Source: Thermoplasmata archaeon
GTDB lineage: Archaea > Thermoplasmatota > E2 > DHVEG-1
Length of the DNA stretch: 55,087 nt
NCBI GenBank assembly: GCA_020054495.1
Contig: JAHWGK010000014.1
Coordinates: forward strand, 1 to 55,087
Reading direction: 5' to 3'
Under the pieces are notes generated by a model. The model made no database searches and was not told where the DNA came from. It worked only from the letters and a program-made list of their open reading frames with translations. The stretch's first letter is position 1. Every line of letters begins with the position of its first letter. Positions 25,126-34,035 of this stretch are shown here, one piece after another. The translations under genes were made by a program, and so were the position numbers.

Positions 25126-26136
25126 ATGCCAGGTAGAATAAGTGAAGCAATTGATAAAGGATTTTTTATACCATGGCCAATGCTTAGAAATTTTTTTGGT
25201 ACAATTGGTCCTATAACCTATATAGTTTTAAAACATCCAGAAGTAATAAAAGGTAATTTTTCACATTATCACACTCGATTAAAAAAATCAAGATTTCCTT
25301 GGGCTCACCTAGTAAACGAAAGTAAATATGATTCAACTAAAACCTTATCAAAGGAGGATTATGAGAATCTACCACCTGTGAGTAATGAGAAATATTTGAG
25401 ACCAACAAGATTATGTGAATGTGATACTCCAGAAGTTAGAGCTATTGCAAAGAAAATAGGAGCAGGTGAGTTATCTGATCTTGAGTTTGCTCATGCTGCT
25501 TATAAATGGGTTATGGAGGAAAAAGAATTTGTTGCAAAGCCTATGATTGGTGCTCTTCAAGTTTTTAAAACTAGAGGGGGAGTATGCCTGGATCAACTTT
25601 CTCTCCTTGCAGCAATAGCTCGAGCAGGTGGAATTCCTGCTAGATATCGACTATATGCTTTGGCCCCTACTGAGCCTTTATATGATGTTTTTGTTGCACC
25701 AAATCCAATTTTGAAAGAAACTATTGAGATGTTAGGCTTTATTGATGCTTTGCATGGTGAAGCGGAGCTTTTTGTTGATGGAAAATGGATAGCTGGGGAT
25801 CCCACGTTTTCTCCATCACTTGCTGCTGGACTAGATATGCCAGTAACGTATCTTGGTGAAGAACCAGGATGGAGAGTAAGAGTTGAAGGATCAGGTGATA
25901 TACGTTTTGAAGGTTTCCCGGCTGTATTTCATCATCTTATGATTCCAACTTTAATGATTGTACTAAAAACGATTGACGAAGCAAATAAAACTCTTGATGA
26001 AATCAGAAAAAAAGGCAAAGAAATCCTTGAAAACACTACTATCGAAGAATATAATAAAAAGAAAAAGAAAACGTTTAAACCAAAAATACCAACATTAGAT
26101 GAAGTAAAAGAATTCAGGGAAAAAATCACAGTTTAG
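25126..26136 (+). CDS. transglutaminase-like cysteine protein
   Basis: A 336-residue protein with a transglutaminase/cysteine-peptidase core. The nucleophile lies in TRGGVCLDQLSLLAAIARAGGIPAR (Cys154), the histidine in DALHGEAELFVDGKW (His210) and the aspartate in GDPTF (Asp225), so the triad is intact. No signal peptide is seen, so it is probably cytosolic. It starts seven bases after the LuxE-like gene, suggesting a linked function, perhaps as acyl acceptor or acyltransferase (inference). A TTG at 25108 would overlap luxE and is not favoured. It ends 14 bp before the tRNA-Leu 3' end. Confidence 0.8.
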   Translation: MPGRISEAIDKGFFIPWPMLRNFFGTIGPITYIVLKHPEVIKGNFSHYHTRLKKSRFPWAHLVNESKYDSTKTLSKEDYENLPPVSNEKYLRPTRLCECDTPEVRAIAKKIGAGELSDLEFAHAAYKWVMEEKEFVAKPMIGALQVFKTRGGVCLDQLSLLAAIARAGGIPARYRLYALAPTEPLYDVFVAPNPILKETIEMLGFIDALHGEAELFVDGKWIAGDPTFSPSLAAGLDMPVTYLGEEPGWRVRVEGSGDIRFEGFPAVFHHLMIPTLMIVLKTIDEANKTLDEIRKKGKEILENTTIEEYNKKKKKTFKPKIPTLDEVKEFREKITV

Positions 26137-26150
26137 TTATATAAAAAAAG

Positions 26151-26235
26151 TGCAGGGGACGAGATTTGAACTCGCGGACCTCTACAGGACAAGGCCCTCA
26201 ACCTTGCGCCGTTGACCAGGCTTGGCTACCCCTGC
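26151..26235 (-). tRNA. tRNA-Leu (anticodon GAG)
   Basis: An 85-base class II tRNA. The acceptor strand GCAGGGG pairs with CCCCTGC, and the discriminator is A. The anticodon stem CAAGG/CCTTG holds the loop TTGAGGG with anticodon GAG. The long variable arm TCCTGTAGAGGTCC is typical of leucine. The T-arm GCGAG/CTCGT holds the loop TTCAAAT. CCA is not encoded. It is the intact right boundary of the repeat array, and its last 20 bases are the repeated core. Confidence 0.95.
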
Positions 26236-26289
26236 AAATGAAAGAGAGTCCCAAAATGATAAATACAATATTTATCTTTTCTGGTAATA

Positions 26290-26811
26290 CTAAATTTTAT
26301 TTACATCTATTCCACAGATATCGCTTAATTCTTTATGAAGAGCAATAAGGCGTCTTGCGTACTCGTTATTATTATCCATTAGTGCTCTTTCCACCTCATA
26401 TTCAATGCTTTGTTTTTTATTGTGATCAATTAAATTATCTGCATGACAAACAATTTTCTCCTCTAATGTCTCAGGTATAAAATCTTTAGCAGGAAGACCT
26501 AATTTTTTTGCTTCATTTGCCGGCAGGCCAGCTCCGATGTGTCTTTCAATAATACGAATAATTTTTTCAGGTAGACAGAGTTTTTTTGCAATTTTTCCCC
26601 CCTCAACAGCATGACTAATATCATGAGTTTTTGATCGCCCTATGTCATGAAGAAGAGCACCTGCCTCAACAAGAGTGACATCAGCATTTGCTCTCTTTGC
26701 TAATTTAACAGCCACAACTTTAACGGCTATACAATGTCTAATAACTTCATCCGAACACCCACTTTCTTTAAGAAGATCAAGACACTCTGACGGATCCGGG
26801 ATAAAGCTCAT
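26290..26811 (-). CDS. HD-domain protein (putative phosphohydrolase)
   Basis: A 173-residue HD-superfamily protein. The first metal histidine lies in IRHCIAV, the HD pair in GALLHDIGRSKTHDISHA and later ligands in IIERHIGAGLP and IVCHADNLIDH. These proteins cleave phosphomonoesters or nucleotides; the substrate is unknown. The ATG at 26811 is used because the upstream start at 26838 would overlap the preceding aTrm56 gene. It starts eight bases after that gene's stop and is probably co-transcribed with it. Confidence 0.85.
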   Translation of the reverse strand: MSFIPDPSECLDLLKESGCSDEVIRHCIAVKVVAVKLAKRANADVTLVEAGALLHDIGRSKTHDISHAVEGGKIAKKLCLPEKIIRIIERHIGAGLPANEAKKLGLPAKDFIPETLEEKIVCHADNLIDHNKKQSIEYEVERALMDNNNEYARRLIALHKELSDICGIDVNKI

Positions 26812-26818
26812 GAAACAC

Positions 26819-27331
26819 CTATTTTTCTTTAGATACAACTTTTTTCCCAGAATTACTAGGTAGGATTTCTATTTTTCCGTTAAATCTTTTCCTTTGCCAC
26901 ATGCCTTTGGTATATCTATCCAAAAAAATTGCAAGAGCAGCAACCTCAGAATGCGGCTGATTCCCAATTGAAACGTTATAGTCAGCGGCTTCATAGATTT
27001 GGGGCGGTACTTTTTCAGCTCCAACTATTATAAGTAAATCTTTAGTTTTATCAATTTTTTTAATTGATTTCTCTAACTCTTCACCGTACATAGTAAGATG
27101 AACAATGTTGCCCTTCCAGTCTCTTATTATTTTTTTCTCATCAACTCCTGTTTCTATCTCAAAATTTCCCCCGAAACGACGGTAGGTAGAACGAATGGTT
27201 TCCTCAATTTTTTTATCCTCTGTATCAATAAAAACCTTATCGGCACCAAAAGCTCTTGAAACAAGTGCAACATGAGTTGTTATTCGTTTATCACGACTGA
27301 TTCTATGGCCAATTCTTAAAATATTTATCAT
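26819..27331 (-). CDS. trm56: tRNA (cytidine-56-2'-O)-methyltransferase aTrm56
   Basis: A 170-residue SPOUT methyltransferase of the archaeal aTrm56 family, which 2'-O-methylates C56 in the tRNA T-loop. The N-terminus INILRIGHRISRDKRITTHV and ALVSRAFGAD are highly typical. The knot region has VHLTMYGE, LLIIVGAEKVPPQIYE and the SAM-pocket segment YNVSIGNQPHSEVAALAIFLDR. The length is standard. It heads a two-gene leftward unit with the HD protein. Confidence 0.93.
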   Translation of the reverse strand: MINILRIGHRISRDKRITTHVALVSRAFGADKVFIDTEDKKIEETIRSTYRRFGGNFEIETGVDEKKIIRDWKGNIVHLTMYGEELEKSIKKIDKTKDLLIIVGAEKVPPQIYEAADYNVSIGNQPHSEVAALAIFLDRYTKGMWQRKRFNGKIEILPSNSGKKVVSKEK

Positions 27332-27376
27332 TTAATAGCAAAGAGAAATAAAGGTTAGATATTAAAATTATTTTCT

Positions 27377-27940
27377 TTATCTTGGTTTAAAACCGTTACT
27401 AAAAGTCCCATCTGTATTTTGAACCATAACCGTTGCGTTTCGTTTCTTTGCAATCTTTCTTGCTTCATTTATTGCATTTTCTTTTGTTTTATGGTGGCTA
27501 AATATTTTACCATGACCTCTCACTGCCCAATCACCACGAACTTCACCAGGTTGTGGTTTGCTTACAACATAAATAACATTAGACGGTTTTCTATGAGATT
27601 CAGATTTCTGTGTATTAATAGTTCTTTTTCCAATTATTTTATCAACAGTTTTTTCAATTTCAGAATGAGGTTTCCTAGCTTTTGTTATATGAAGAGTATC
27701 TATATTTTCTTCAATAGCATCTACATCTCTCCAGATCCTTTGATCAGATGATGCAGCGGTTCCTTTTTTTGAAGTGGAAACACCCGTATAAAGTGTTTCT
27801 TGATGTTCAGCTAATGGTTGATCGTCTGGCTCTTGATCCGTTTCAATATATTCCTCTGCATCTTCTTTTATTGTCTCGGCTGGTTCTGTTATTTTATCTT
27901 CTTTTGACTTTGATTTACCAAATAATTTCCATCTAGACAT
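27377..27940 (-). CDS. DUF2188-domain protein with charged N-terminal region
   Basis: A 187-residue protein. The last 65 residues match the DUF2188 pattern (YVVSKPQPGEVRGDWAVRGH, then ENAINEARKIAKKRNATVMV and a DGTF end). The N-terminal 110 residues are acidic and probably unfolded. DUF2188 has no established function; the fold resembles small stress-associated domains. The ATG at 27940 has GGGGGAG eight bases ahead, which decides against the upstream in-frame start at 27973. Confidence 0.75.
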   Translation of the reverse strand: MSRWKLFGKSKSKEDKITEPAETIKEDAEEYIETDQEPDDQPLAEHQETLYTGVSTSKKGTAASSDQRIWRDVDAIEENIDTLHITKARKPHSEIEKTVDKIIGKRTINTQKSESHRKPSNVIYVVSKPQPGEVRGDWAVRGHGKIFSHHKTKENAINEARKIAKKRNATVMVQNTDGTFSNGFKPR

Positions 27941-28089
27941 ATAATGAACTCCCCCAAATGATTTACTCGACATCTAGTAGATAATTCTTCTCCGTTGATA
28001 AATCTTTCTTTATTATAGATAGAAATTAAAAAAGAGTAATTAGAAAAACATTTAGGTTAAACACATTATTCGAAGGATAGAAAACAAAG

Positions 28090-28162
28090 GGGCTTATGGT
28101 CTAGTGGTTATGACGTCGCCTTCACACGGCGGAGGTCGCCGGTTCAAATCCGGCTAAGCTCA
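28090..28162 (+). tRNA. tRNA-Val (anticodon CAC)
   Basis: A 73-base tRNA. The acceptor GGGCTTA pairs with TAAGCTC (one G-T), and the discriminator is A. The anticodon stem TCGCC/GGCGG holds the loop TTCACAC with anticodon CAC. The T-arm is GCCGG/CCGGC with loop TTCAAAT. CCA is not encoded. Its 3' end is two bases from the stop codon of the convergent lipoprotein gene. I found no duplicated 3' end of this tRNA nearby. Confidence 0.95.
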
Positions 28163-28164
28163 TA

Positions 28165-29232
28165 TTAATTTTCCTTAAAAGTAACTGTATACTTCAAATA
28201 TTCCTGAGAAATAAAATCAAGAGATTCTCCATCAACTTCTGCATACGGATACATGAAATAATTTAGGGGGCCTTCGTTTTGTTCAGGATTTAAAATAATA
28301 TCTCTACCTGTTGAAAGGTCAATATATGTTTCAGTTTGTGCTCCAAAAAAATAGTCTCGAGCTTCAATTACTTCAGAATTATTAATATCAAGGTCTTCGT
28401 TTAACATTAATTTTGCTACATCTGAAGGATCAACTGGTACCCATCCGTAGTTAGGAAGGTAAAATTCAGCACGACAATGATATGCTCCTGTTATATCTCC
28501 ATCTTTTGAAATTCTTGTCCCTAATATTTCTCTTGCTGGAACACCTGAAGTTCTTGATAACGCCACAAAAACAGAGGAGAAATCAACACATTTACCTTTC
28601 AGAATTTGAAGAAGTTCACATACGTCTCCATCCCCGCAAAAACTTAGATCTGGATCACGCTCTCCATGTTCAACAAGATAATCATATATTGCTGTTGCCT
28701 TGTTTAATATTGTTGTTTTTCCTTCTGTTACCTCATCTGCAACTTCTTTAACTATACCTGAATTTGGAGCAAGACTTGTTGGCTGTAAAAATTCTTCCAT
28801 TTCAACTGGAATTTCTCCTTCGTCTCCTGGAAAATTTTTCAAAACTACCTCACTTCGCCAGACATCAAACGAGAAATTTAAATTTGGAAATTCTTGTGGT
28901 TCATTCCATTCTGCATAAATTATCATATTTCCGTTTATACCCTCCCGAAGTATACCACTATAGTTATAATTACCAGTAATTGTTACATTCTCAATTTTTT
29001 GGTACTCATTTGATACAGGATAGGGAGCCCATATGCGGACATTTTCTGCAGTTTCATTTGTTCTTATAGTTATATCAAAAGTCATTATTCCTTGTTTTTC
29101 TGCTAATGTTACTTCATCTGTTGATTTGTATTTTATTTCTTCGACTCTAGTTTGTTCTTCAACACAGCCAACAAAGAGTATACAAACTAAAAGCATTAAA
29201 ATAAGAATACTACATAGTTTATTTTTAAACAT
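28165..29232 (-). CDS. transglutaminase-like lipoprotein
   Basis: A 355-residue exported protein. A hydrophobic signal ends in a lipobox-like LFVGC (Cys23). Residues about 45-135 form a beta-rich region like the N-terminal domain of transglutaminase-like membrane proteins. The core follows: KGKCVDFSSVFVALSRTSG (Cys215), AYHCRAEFYLPNYGW (His252) and VPVDPSD (Asp268), so the triad is complete. It is likely anchored outside the cell and may cleave or cross-link surface proteins. It stands alone between tRNA-Val and the divergent beta-helix gene. Confidence 0.88.
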   Translation of the reverse strand: MFKNKLCSILILMLLVCILFVGCVEEQTRVEEIKYKSTDEVTLAEKQGIMTFDITIRTNETAENVRIWAPYPVSNEYQKIENVTITGNYNYSGILREGINGNMIIYAEWNEPQEFPNLNFSFDVWRSEVVLKNFPGDEGEIPVEMEEFLQPTSLAPNSGIVKEVADEVTEGKTTILNKATAIYDYLVEHGERDPDLSFCGDGDVCELLQILKGKCVDFSSVFVALSRTSGVPAREILGTRISKDGDITGAYHCRAEFYLPNYGWVPVDPSDVAKLMLNEDLDINNSEVIEARDYFFGAQTETYIDLSTGRDIILNPEQNEGPLNYFMYPYAEVDGESLDFISQEYLKYTVTFKEN

Positions 29233-29312
29233 TACTGTCGGTAATTATTTTATATTATTAAAATTAACTACAGCCAAGAAAGTTTTTATATTAATTTTTA
29301 TTAGAGAGCATA

Positions 29313-30230
29313 ATGAGAAAAAATTTAACTTCAAGAAATAAAAAAAAAATTCATTTAAAAAAGATAATAATTTTTACAATTATCTTTTGTTTATTCCTTG
29401 AGATTAATGAAGTAGGTATTTCAGAGGAAAACAAAGATAAGATAATTTATATAAGCAGCTCAGGTTTGGGAAATTTTACCAAAATACAAGATGGTATTGA
29501 TGAAGCAAAGTTGGGTGATACCATTTATGTTTATAATGGGACCTATTTTGAAAATGTTGTAATTGATAAATCAATTATTCTAATTGGGGAAAATAAAAGT
29601 AATACAATAATCGATGGAAGAGTCGCTGGAAATACTATTAAAATTAATGCAGATCAAGTTACTATTAAAAATTTCACTATTCAGCATAGTGGTCTTATTT
29701 ACCCAAACTCAGGTATAAATTTAAGCTCAAACTATAACATTATTGAAAACAATCTCATAACCGATAATTTTTATGGTATGACACTTTATTTTTCTTCAGA
29801 GAACACAATTAGAGGAAATACCATTCAAAATGATGATCATTGTGGTATATACATTAGTAAATCAAATAACAATTCAATTATTAAAAATATAATTCAAAAT
29901 AACAATTTTAATGGTGTAGGAGTGTATTATTCTTCAGATAACAATATTATTGAAGGAAATACCTTTATTAATAATGGTTTTTGTGGAGTAAATATTCGTA
30001 TTTCCTCAAATAATAACGTAATTAATAACAACTTTTCAGATAACAATATTGGCATTCATCTTCCTAATTCTCCCAACAGCGCTAGAAATAATACTTTTTC
30101 AAATAACAATATTGATATAGAAAGAGAGTTTGTATTATCTGAAACTGAATCTCTATTAATATTTGTATTTGCTGTTATTATAGGTTTAATTGTTGTTATC
30201 TTATATAGAAAAAAAAGAGCTAAAGTTTAA
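29313..30230 (+). CDS. membrane-anchored beta-helix protein (NosD/PbH1 repeats)
   Basis: A 305-residue exported protein. A basic N-terminus and hydrophobic signal (KIIIFTIIFCLFLEI) come first, followed by an NosD-like start (FTKIQDGIDEAKLGDTIYVY). About eight right-handed beta-helix turns of 22-24 residues follow, rich in NNN and ENN (for example NNSIIKNIIQNNNFNGVGVY). A C-terminal membrane helix ends in RKKRAKV. Such proteins bind or remodel surface carbohydrates or act as adhesins. It is divergent from the lipoprotein gene with an 80-bp shared promoter gap. Confidence 0.85.
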   Translation: MRKNLTSRNKKKIHLKKIIIFTIIFCLFLEINEVGISEENKDKIIYISSSGLGNFTKIQDGIDEAKLGDTIYVYNGTYFENVVIDKSIILIGENKSNTIIDGRVAGNTIKINADQVTIKNFTIQHSGLIYPNSGINLSSNYNIIENNLITDNFYGMTLYFSSENTIRGNTIQNDDHCGIYISKSNNNSIIKNIIQNNNFNGVGVYYSSDNNIIEGNTFINNGFCGVNIRISSNNNVINNNFSDNNIGIHLPNSPNSARNNTFSNNNIDIEREFVLSETESLLIFVFAVIIGLIVVILYRKKRAKV

Positions 30231-30322
30231 AAAATAAGTTTGAGTAAAAATAATTTTTAGTAATCAAATCAAAGTTTTTTCTATAAACATCCCTGGAGTC
30301 TAGCAAGGCCCATTTTGTTTTT

Positions 30323-31246
30323 CTATTTTTTATCTATCAGAGTTTTTATCCCATTCTCAGTTAGCATCACCATATCATATGATATATATTGTAAAATCTC
30401 GTATACTAGTAATTTCCTAACGATAATGCTCAACTCTTTACGAGAGATTTGTAGTAATTGCCTCGCTTCTTCGGCATCCATATCTTTAGAATAAAGCAGT
30501 TGTATAAATTCGTACTCTTTTTCATTGAGTTCAACTATTTTGTCGGAATTTAATGGTAACTCATTAAACCCAGTCATCTCAATTATATAATCCTTGACAA
30601 TTTTATCCAAAGGTAACCTATCTAAAATGTTACCTTTTTTATCATAGATGGCACAAACGTTATCTTTGTATTCCCAAAACGCGACTTTATCCCATGCAAA
30701 GTTAATGAGGCTTGCAAAACTACTGTTTTTCTCTTTTTTGGATTTGATTTTCTGATATGAATTAGGAAGTGATATCTCCATTTTCTTCTGTTTATAAAAA
30801 TAATGTTGTTCAATTTGGATAAGGTCGATATCCACACCACGACTCTTAAGGGCTGTAATGTATCGATCTTTAATATGCTCTTTAAGTTCTGTTATAACAT
30901 ATAACCCTGCATTTTTATCTTTCATATTCATACTAGCGATTCTAATAATGGATTCAACTGCCCTTCCGATTTCAGCAGGATCGATAGAATCTAAATCATC
31001 TTTAATATTTAGCACCTCGTCATCATCTTCTGAGTGTCCAGTTTTTATTACTTTCACATATTTTAAAAAATCAAATTTATCCTTCATCGTTTTAAGAATA
31101 TCATTTATAATCATTATGGAATAATTGTTAGAGGTCCGTCGTTTTAATGTTATATGGAGGGCATTAATAGTATGTTTAAATAAATCAGAATTTGAAATTT
31201 TGTTTTTACGCTGTTTAACTTGAGATTTAGTTTTCATGTCCTTCAT
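30323..31246 (-). CDS. winged-helix protein downstream of the heat-shock genes
   Basis: A 307-residue soluble protein. The N-terminal 200 residues show no known domain. The C-terminal 75 residues look like a winged helix (LNEKEYEFIQLLYSKDMDAE, then ARQLLQISRKELSIIVRKLL and a strand-turn-strand). The ATG at 31246 is chosen because a TATA-like TATGTTTATATACTAG lies about 30-45 bp ahead; a longer frame from 31357 would add a spurious hydrophobic stretch. It may be a regulator, possibly of the neighbouring hsp20-dnaJ genes (inference). Confidence 0.65.
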   Translation of the reverse strand: MKDMKTKSQVKQRKNKISNSDLFKHTINALHITLKRRTSNNYSIMIINDILKTMKDKFDFLKYVKVIKTGHSEDDDEVLNIKDDLDSIDPAEIGRAVESIIRIASMNMKDKNAGLYVITELKEHIKDRYITALKSRGVDIDLIQIEQHYFYKQKKMEISLPNSYQKIKSKKEKNSSFASLINFAWDKVAFWEYKDNVCAIYDKKGNILDRLPLDKIVKDYIIEMTGFNELPLNSDKIVELNEKEYEFIQLLYSKDMDAEEARQLLQISRKELSIIVRKLLVYEILQYISYDMVMLTENGIKTLIDKK

Positions 31247-31363
31247 CACGTTATACTTTCTAATTTCTAGTATATAAACATATCTAGTTAAAACGCCATA
31301 ACGAAAAAATAACAAGCTGAATATTAATAGTAATTGAGTAAAAACCAGTCGAACCATGACTCT

Positions 31364-31936
31364 TTATTCAATATTAACTTTGTATCCAGATCCAGGTTTT
31401 TTCTTCTCTTTACGTTTTATGACAACATCAAGAATCCCGTTTTTATATGTAGCCTTTGTCGTTTTTGGAATAACATCACAAGGAAGATCAAGACGTTTAT
31501 GATATTTCCTTTTAGGAGTATTAACCGTAATTTCAATTGTATCATTTGTCACATTGAGATCGACATCTTCCTTTTCAACACCAGGAATTTCAACAGTAAC
31601 TGCAACATCATCATCACCCTCAATAATATCTGTTAAGGGTTTTCGCTCTTCAGATATTAAAGGCTCTCCATCTGGTGATTTTATCGGTCTGTTACCAAAA
31701 TCTTCAATCCGAGGTTTACCATCAGGCCCAAGCTGGATTTTATAACCATGGACAACAGGTTTTCCAGGTTGCGCGTTGGAAAACATCTTCATCATTTCTT
31801 CAGTCATTCTACGAATATCTTCCATGACTCGATCGTCGTTAAATAAATCTCGAATGAAATCTTCATCGAAACCGAACGTATCAAATGGGTTTCTTCGTTT
31901 TTTTCTTTTATTTCTATCTTCATCAACTGAATCCAT
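31364..31936 (-). CDS. small heat-shock protein Hsp20
   Basis: A 190-residue small heat-shock protein that holds unfolded proteins. The N-terminal region has an archaeal-type segment HGYKIQLGPDGKPRIEDFGN. The alpha-crystallin domain is at about 95-180 (VTVEIPGVEKEDVDLNVTND, KRYHKRLDLP-type strand and YKNGILDVVIKRKE). The C-terminal tail is short. GGGGAT lies just before the ATG for ribosome binding. It follows dnaJ by 60 bp with an AT-rich promoter-like stretch in between. Confidence 0.93.
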   Translation of the reverse strand: MDSVDEDRNKRKKRRNPFDTFGFDEDFIRDLFNDDRVMEDIRRMTEEMMKMFSNAQPGKPVVHGYKIQLGPDGKPRIEDFGNRPIKSPDGEPLISEERKPLTDIIEGDDDVAVTVEIPGVEKEDVDLNVTNDTIEITVNTPKRKYHKRLDLPCDVIPKTTKATYKNGILDVVIKRKEKKKPGSGYKVNIE

Positions 31937-31996
31937 TTTTATCCCCTATTATTTTTCACATTATTTGTATATCAACTACTATTTAATACTTTTTAT

Positions 31997-33100
31997 CTAT
32001 AGATTCTTGAATTCGTCATTTAATTCTTCTAATAATTTTTTTGCTCTTCTTGTAAGTTTTTTTGGTGTTATTACATTGATTTCAATATATAAGTCACCTT
32101 GTCCTCTCCCATACAAATCAGGCATACCTTTTCCACGGATCTTTAAAATATCACCATTTTGAGTCCCCTCAGGAATCCTAAGTTTTTCAACTTTACCATT
32201 AAAAGTATCAACATCGATCTTTGTACCAATAGCTGCCTCTGGAAATGTTATATTTTTAACCATGTGAAGATCATGTCCTCTCCTGTTAAACTCAGAATGT
32301 TTTTTAACATGAATTACAACATAAAGATCACCACTGCCACCACCCCCTGCTTCGCCTTCACCAGCAAGCCTTAATTGTGATCCATCATCAACTCCTCTTG
32401 GAATTTTAAGTTCTATACCCCTTGTCTTTTGTAATATACCTTTACCGTTACATTCAGGGCAACGCTCTTCAATAAATGTTCCCTGACCATGACATTTACC
32501 ACAAGTTGTAACCTGAGTAAACATACCAAAAGCAGTTCTCCTAGATATTCTCATCTGACCTGTGCCGTTACATTGAGGGCAATTCTTGGGGCTTGTCCCA
32601 GGTTTAGCACCACTACCATTACAATTATCACATGTTTCACTTCTAGGAACTCGTATCGTTGTTTCAAGTCCTCGATATGCATCTTCAAGATTTATTTCAA
32701 CATCGTATCTAAGATCTGCACCCCGCCTCTTGCGAGGATAGCCTCTATCAAAACTCATTCTATGTCCAAAAAATCGTTCAAAAATATCATCAAAACCGAA
32801 ATTAAAGTCAAATCCCCTGCCTCTAAAAATTTCACTGAAATCAGCACCTCTAAAAATGTCTTCATAACTATATCGCTGATCTATTCCTGCATGACCATAT
32901 TGATCAAATAACCTTCTTTTTTCATCATCATATAAAACTGCATATGCTTCAGAAATCTCTTTGAACTTCTCCTCAGCATCTTTTGCTGGATTCTTATCAG
33001 GATGATACTTTAATGCAAGTTTTCTATAAGCTTTTTTAATCTCTGATTTACTTGCATTCTTTTGAACACCTATTACTTCGTAATAATCTCGTTTAGCCAT
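31997..33100 (-). CDS. dnaJ: chaperone DnaJ (Hsp40 type I)
   Basis: A 367-residue complete DnaJ. The J domain (1-70) has the DnaK-stimulating HPD in YHPDKNP. A Gly/Phe-rich linker ([14 protein letters not shown]) follows, then four zinc motifs [24 protein letters not shown] and CPECNGKG, and two C-terminal substrate domains. It delivers clients to DnaK, whose gene (with grpE) is not in the window. In archaea this system is of bacterial origin. It heads the dnaJ-hsp20 run. Confidence 0.96.
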   Translation of the reverse strand: MAKRDYYEVIGVQKNASKSEIKKAYRKLALKYHPDKNPAKDAEEKFKEISEAYAVLYDDEKRRLFDQYGHAGIDQRYSYEDIFRGADFSEIFRGRGFDFNFGFDDIFERFFGHRMSFDRGYPRKRRGADLRYDVEINLEDAYRGLETTIRVPRSETCDNCNGSGAKPGTSPKNCPQCNGTGQMRISRRTAFGMFTQVTTCGKCHGQGTFIEERCPECNGKGILQKTRGIELKIPRGVDDGSQLRLAGEGEAGGGGSGDLYVVIHVKKHSEFNRRGHDLHMVKNITFPEAAIGTKIDVDTFNGKVEKLRIPEGTQNGDILKIRGKGMPDLYGRGQGDLYIEINVITPKKLTRRAKKLLEELNDEFKNL

Positions 33101-33162
33101 AATTCAAACCATGGTAAAATAAAACTAGTATATCTTTTTTACCAGGAAAATTTAAAAAAAAT

Positions 33163-33885
33163 CTATATGATTGTGTTCATAAGATAAAGCAAGATGTCTC
33201 CAAGAATAAAAGCACATATGAAGCCAGCAAGAAGTGGTATCATAAAAGGTATCTTTGGTGTAACCCAAATTTCATTTATACCGTTTTTTTCAAACTCGTC
33301 TAATTCATCATCTACATCAAAATCTTTTGGCATGTAAACAAACTTTCTCTTACCCTCCACAATTTTTTCAAGAGGCCAAATAAATTTTTCCCTTGCCTTA
33401 TCGACATTCATTTTGTATCCTAAAATGCAGAATGGAAACTGGATATTTCTCTTAGCAATATTATATATTAACAAACTTAAGGGTATAAAAAGAAACAAGA
33501 TAATCGAGTTGGAAAATATGAACCATGAAGATGGCATGAGAGAACCATTCCATATTGGAAATTGGGATATTGCTGGTTCTATTGGTACAAGTATCGCAAT
33601 TGCCATCAATGCTTTTGCATCAGCTCCACCGAATACTAGTCTTAGTTGAAATAACACATAAATAAGACCAATCATTATTGGGATAAATATAAGATAATTA
33701 GTATATTCACCAAATCCAACAGTAAAATATTGTATCAGTAGTATAATTCCTCCAATGCTGCCCATTATAATCCATAAAATGTTTGATGCTCTTCTCGTTT
33801 TGATATCAGTATATGAAGCATAAGAAAGAATTAATATCCCTACAATTAGTCTTGTAATATCGAGCAAGGCGATAGTCTCTACCAT
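33163..33885 (-). CDS. A24-family prepilin peptidase
   Basis: A 240-residue membrane aspartic peptidase of the archaeal prepilin/preflagellin type. The first catalytic Asp is in SYTDIKTRRASN (Asp27), the second in the GxGD-type motif GGADAKAL (Asp89). Six or so membrane helices surround a cytosolic loop (about 155-205) that is longer than in FlaK. It should cleave the class III signal peptides of the adjacent pilins. It is followed leftward by dnaJ and preceded by the pilin gene. Confidence 0.88.
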   Translation of the reverse strand: MVETIALLDITRLIVGILILSYASYTDIKTRRASNILWIIMGSIGGIILLIQYFTVGFGEYTNYLIFIPIMIGLIYVLFQLRLVFGGADAKALMAIAILVPIEPAISQFPIWNGSLMPSSWFIFSNSIILFLFIPLSLLIYNIAKRNIQFPFCILGYKMNVDKAREKFIWPLEKIVEGKRKFVYMPKDFDVDDELDEFEKNGINEIWVTPKIPFMIPLLAGFICAFILGDILLYLMNTII

Positions 33886-34035
33886 AATTGATAAAGGATA
33901 ACAAAAAAGACCATATTAAGGTAATGATGTGATTTTTATAATTTTAAGAAATCAAAAAAGTAAAAAAAATAGAAATAAAGAGAAGTTGCCCTGCAGTAAG
34001 GGCAATTGTTGGATATATTGGTCTAGTAACTTTTA

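Larger units (their letters stand above)
19308..26235. mobile_element. tRNA-Leu-anchored array of small gene units separated by tRNA 3'-end repeats
   Basis: This interval is bounded on the right by an intact tRNA-Leu(GAG) and holds several partial copies of its 3' end, all in the same orientation. Copies lie at 19412, 22352 and 23207, with decayed ones at 23482 and possibly 21486. Between copies lie MarR+MATE, DUF1801+small membrane protein, a methyltransferase, a 56-residue membrane protein and LuxE-like+transglutaminase-like genes. Duplicated tRNA 3' ends are the classic scar of tyrosine-recombinase integration. The units are very small (0.3-3 kb) and carry no integrase, so mobilisation in trans or decay of larger elements is inferred. 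Confidence 0.6.

Noticed and set aside
30270-30320. tRNA-like fragment CCCTGGAGTCTAGCAAGGCCC
   Set aside because: No cloverleaf can be drawn and it matches none of the tRNAs in the window.
31247-31357. N-terminal hydrophobic extension of the winged-helix protein
   Set aside because: It would cover the TATA element and gives an unlikely membrane segment on a soluble protein; the ATG at 31246 is better placed.
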